64,000 bases of DNA from Fratercula arctica. Lineage: Eukaryota; Chordata; Aves; Charadriiformes; Alcidae. Under the pieces are notes generated by a model. It searched no databases. It saw only the letters and a program-made list of their open reading frames with translations, and was not told the origin of the DNA. This document shows, piece after piece, positions 60,701-64,000 of the stretch. Made by a program: the position numbers and the translations under genes. Each line of letters begins with the position of its first letter. The first letter of the stretch is position 1. The stretch spans positions 150,132,447 through 150,196,446 of the forward strand of contig CANTUZ010000001.1 of NCBI GenBank assembly GCA_947846985.1, written 5' to 3'.

Positions 60701-63700
60701 ATCTGTCTCTCAACAGCTGGATGCACATGAAATAATTAAAGTAAACTCAAAATCTAACACAAATCAGGAGTTATCAAAGGAACCTAAACCTGCTGCTCTG
60801 AAGTGCAAACCTATCTCCGCTTAACAACGTTTTAGTTATTGCTGAGCAGTGCTTACACAGCATCAAGGCCTTTTCTGCTCCTCACACTGCCCCGCCAGTG
60901 AGTAGGCACAAGAACTGAGTGATACTTAGCTGTCTACTGGGGTTAAACCATGACAGAGAGCACTGATTTAACTACATTGATACAGGCGATGTTCTAGAGG
61001 TTTTGAAGCTGATGCCAAAATCTAAGAGCAGTAAAGGGGATAAGTGGCTCATTATAGTCAATTTGATATAGTGTCATTGAAAAGTAATGGAACTGTCTCA
61101 TAACAAATTTAAGCAAAAGTAGTGTAATTAAGGTCAATTGATATGAATTTATGAACAACTGATCTCATGGGACTCAATTAACTTTGTATCTTTTGTGATG
61201 ACTAATTTTGTAGAAATAATTGTGTCCTATACTTGGGTTTCTGTAGGGTTGTTTGACCTGATTAAATCAAGGAATATGAATAATACAGAATCAGTATAGC
61301 GCATATCAAAGGATTGCCCAAGTCAGAGATAACAACCTGTAATTGTAAAAGGAGAATATTCTCTCATGGGCAGCTCCAGTGAGTCCTTGGAATGATAAGT
61401 TTTTGAAGGAAATCTGAAAATATTGTTGCTTTATTTTTTGGCAATTAAAAATTCCAGAGAGTCTTTTAATAATAAAGCAGGCAAGTCTCCAATACAAAGC
61501 AATTTCAGCCACTTCGTAATTTGCGTCCATTCAAACAACAGTCATACATAAAGACACATGTACTGATATTAAGACAATAGGTGACATTTACAGAAGAAGT
61601 ATTAAAGGCTAAAATACTATCTAGATGCCAAATTCCCTTGGCCAGCACCACTTTTATAGAGGAACACTGCTGATCTGTTCAATCCAAAACATTCTGGTTT
61701 TCTTCCTATTTTGGCTATGAGGAGTACCGTCAGTGATGAGATACTTTGCAGTGCTACCTGTGGACCTGGACCTTTCTAGTGTCATGTTATGAGCACTATG
61801 TGAACAGAATGGAGATTTTTGCTCTAATAACAATTTCCAAAAACAGACTTCTTGGCTCTGTCCCATTATTTATCTGTCAGTAGGAGAAAGCATTTTAGGA
61901 TCTCAGATTCTTATTTCAGCTTAAATAGAAATAAAATACATGTGGGTGGGTGTGAAGAACCCGTGATGCGTGAACTGCTTACTAGGAATACGCTGATTTA
62001 TGAGGAAGGGAATACTTTAGTAGCTGTGATTTATTTCCCATTTTAGGTATTTATATGTCTGGTGCAGAAGTTAACTGGATGTACTCATTAAAAACCTTTG
62101 TTTCAAAAGGGCAGCAGCCTAGGGCTGTGTACCTAGTATTTATGGATCCAGTGACTGCACACACAAATCACGTATCTCTGCTGAATCTAGATTTAAACTG
62201 TTTAACATTTTTCTAACTTGCTTGCTCACTCAGATTCAATCCATGCAAAAGACCCTATTCAGAATGTAATGAAGTCTTCTGGATTTGTGGTTGCAGGACG
62301 TTGTTCACCTATAGCCAAATGTAGGGATGTGTACTATGGGGCAACATCCATGATAAAGCAGTGGGATTTCTGGACATTTCAAGGTACCTAAGCCTCCTAA
62401 AATGTTTAGGTATCTTCTGAACTCTGACATTTGTGGGTGTCTGCATTTCTATTTATGTCTCTCCTGATACGCCAGCTTCCTTGGCCAGACCAGTCGTGAT
62501 GGGAATCTTAGTATCTACCATATGAACTCATCCCCAAAACTGACTTTATGATCGCCGTAAAGAAATAGATACTTCCACTCATTCTCAGGTGCATGTCTAA
62601 AATGAAGCACTTGAGTCATTGTTTAGACATTCTCTCTGCTAACTCTAAGGGACATCAATAAAAAACGAAGGCATAAACCTTGTAGATGGCTGAAGTTAGC
62701 AAGACGAAACCTGTGCTGGGTGATGATTTCCTAGCAAAGCACAGCCAGCATCCAGATACACTGGAGAGCCACACTCAAAACCCCTGAAGGCCCAGGCTGC
62801 CTGGTATGTTAAAATATTGGCCTTCTTACAGAGGGTGATTGTAGCTGCTTAGAAAACAGTAACAAAAAGAAAAGCGTAACTACGGCGTCTGTGACAGCTA
62901 AGGAGGAGCTGCCACACTGAAAGAGCTCATGGTGTGCTCAGTTTTAAACAGATGAATAATTAGATTCCTCTTCAGCAATGCACCGAGCCACACATTTAGC
63001 AGTAACATCAGCATTGGCCAATGCACTTTAAGACAATTTGCATGAAGTTAGGTAAGTGGCTTAAGTACTTTGCTTAATCGCAGCCACAGGGCAAGAGACA
63101 ATTCCCACTTTACATACTGTGCTCCTAATAGCTTTTCTGGTCTCTGTAATGGAGTTCTAATGGCACAAAAGACAATTAAACTAAAAAGAATAATAATAAC
63201 AAAGCACTTAGGGCTGCAGTAGTATATCTTCCCATGATGGAATTCCTGTAAAAGGGCAGCTAATCAGTTTATCTACTTCCAGGAAAAAAGATCTTTTCAG
63301 AACAAAAACAAAACTCAACCCCACAAAAAAAAAACCAGATGACAATTTTGTCTGGTCACTATGTAGCTTACGGTTGGACAAAGTAAAGCACTGTCACACC
63401 CACTTTTTAAATGGTGGTATGGTTATAGAAGAGATTTTATTAAAAGGCAAGTAAAGCATAAGGAGCTAGTTAGATAGATGACCCTCCTTTGTCTCTTGTC
63501 CTGTTACCACTAGGTTAACAATTCATCATAAGGTGAAGAAGATGCATTGACCTGGATGAAGCCCATGGGCAGATTGCCATTGATTGCAACAGTAACTCAG
63601 CATAAAGTTGTATCTCATGAATATTTCTAAGCAAAAAAATGACAAGAGGATTAATGACAAACTCTATCAGAGACTGCGTAGCTTTCTCTCTATCTTACTT

Positions 63701-64000
63701 ATTCCACTCAAATACTAGTTTCTGCGATGTATTATTTGTTAGAAAAGAAGGATAACTTTTAACTAACTGAAAAGGTATATTACTATGTTGATTTTATTAT
63801 AAAGCTGTTATTTTTAACCCTCTTAATATTACCATCGGTATTGACATTGAAGGGGTACCATAAACATTAATTTGTAAGTGAGGTCATAGAAGGTGTGCAT
63901 AAGCTAAACTGGGTTTTCTCTCAGTGTAAGGAACAGTGAACACTATTAAAACAAGACAATGACAACACAAGTAAAACAGAAACACTGCTCTATGTGTGGT

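Larger units (their letters stand above)
52291..64000. other. Intergenic: no gene recognised
   Basis: AT-rich, repeat-poor DNA. Notable small-scale features are a cluster of three TAATTA motifs (52636-52666), a T17 tract (59124-59140), and a 14-bp palindrome close to an octamer motif (63011-63043). No exon of a known neighbour of PKP2 such as SYT10 was recognised. Confidence 0.65.

Overview
This window looks like nuclear DNA from a bird. The evidence is short introns, low interspersed-repeat content, CR1 LINE fragments of the avian/reptilian type, and a very GC-rich promoter CpG island. It holds one recognisable gene, the 5' half of plakophilin-2 (PKP2), on the minus strand. Six coding exons are placed to the base: 31162-31375, 23628-23740, 20718-21412, 14919-15057, 11755-11962 and 6206-6383. 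They join in phase to encode residues 1 to 516 (last codon split), which is the whole N-terminal head plus the first armadillo repeats. The remaining exons, corresponding to human exons 8 to 14, should lie beyond coordinate 1. I found no trace of them between 1 and 6205.

Layout: 1-6205 is a partial intron containing a small non-autonomous hAT-type DNA transposon (5452-5724). 6206-31375 holds PKP2 exons and introns. About 30960-31910 is the promoter CpG island around exon 1. Immediately upstream, 31917-32311 is a CR1 LINE 3' end that keeps a stop-free reading frame for the C-terminus of its ORF2 protein. From 32312 to 64000 I find no convincing gene. That stretch has a second CR1 tail (52095-52290), eroded ancient repeats (near 38950 and 39340), homopolymer and simple-sequence tracts, and AT-rich blocks with clustered homeodomain-type motifs that could be regulatory.

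No operon, CRISPR array, rRNA, tRNA or intact mobile element is present, and I saw no new multi-gene system. The most informative biology is the ancestral PKP2 exon structure: exon 5 joins directly, in phase, to the homologue of human exon 7, without the human Alu-derived exon 6. The head also keeps a probable 14-3-3 site across the region just after the exon 1/2 junction.
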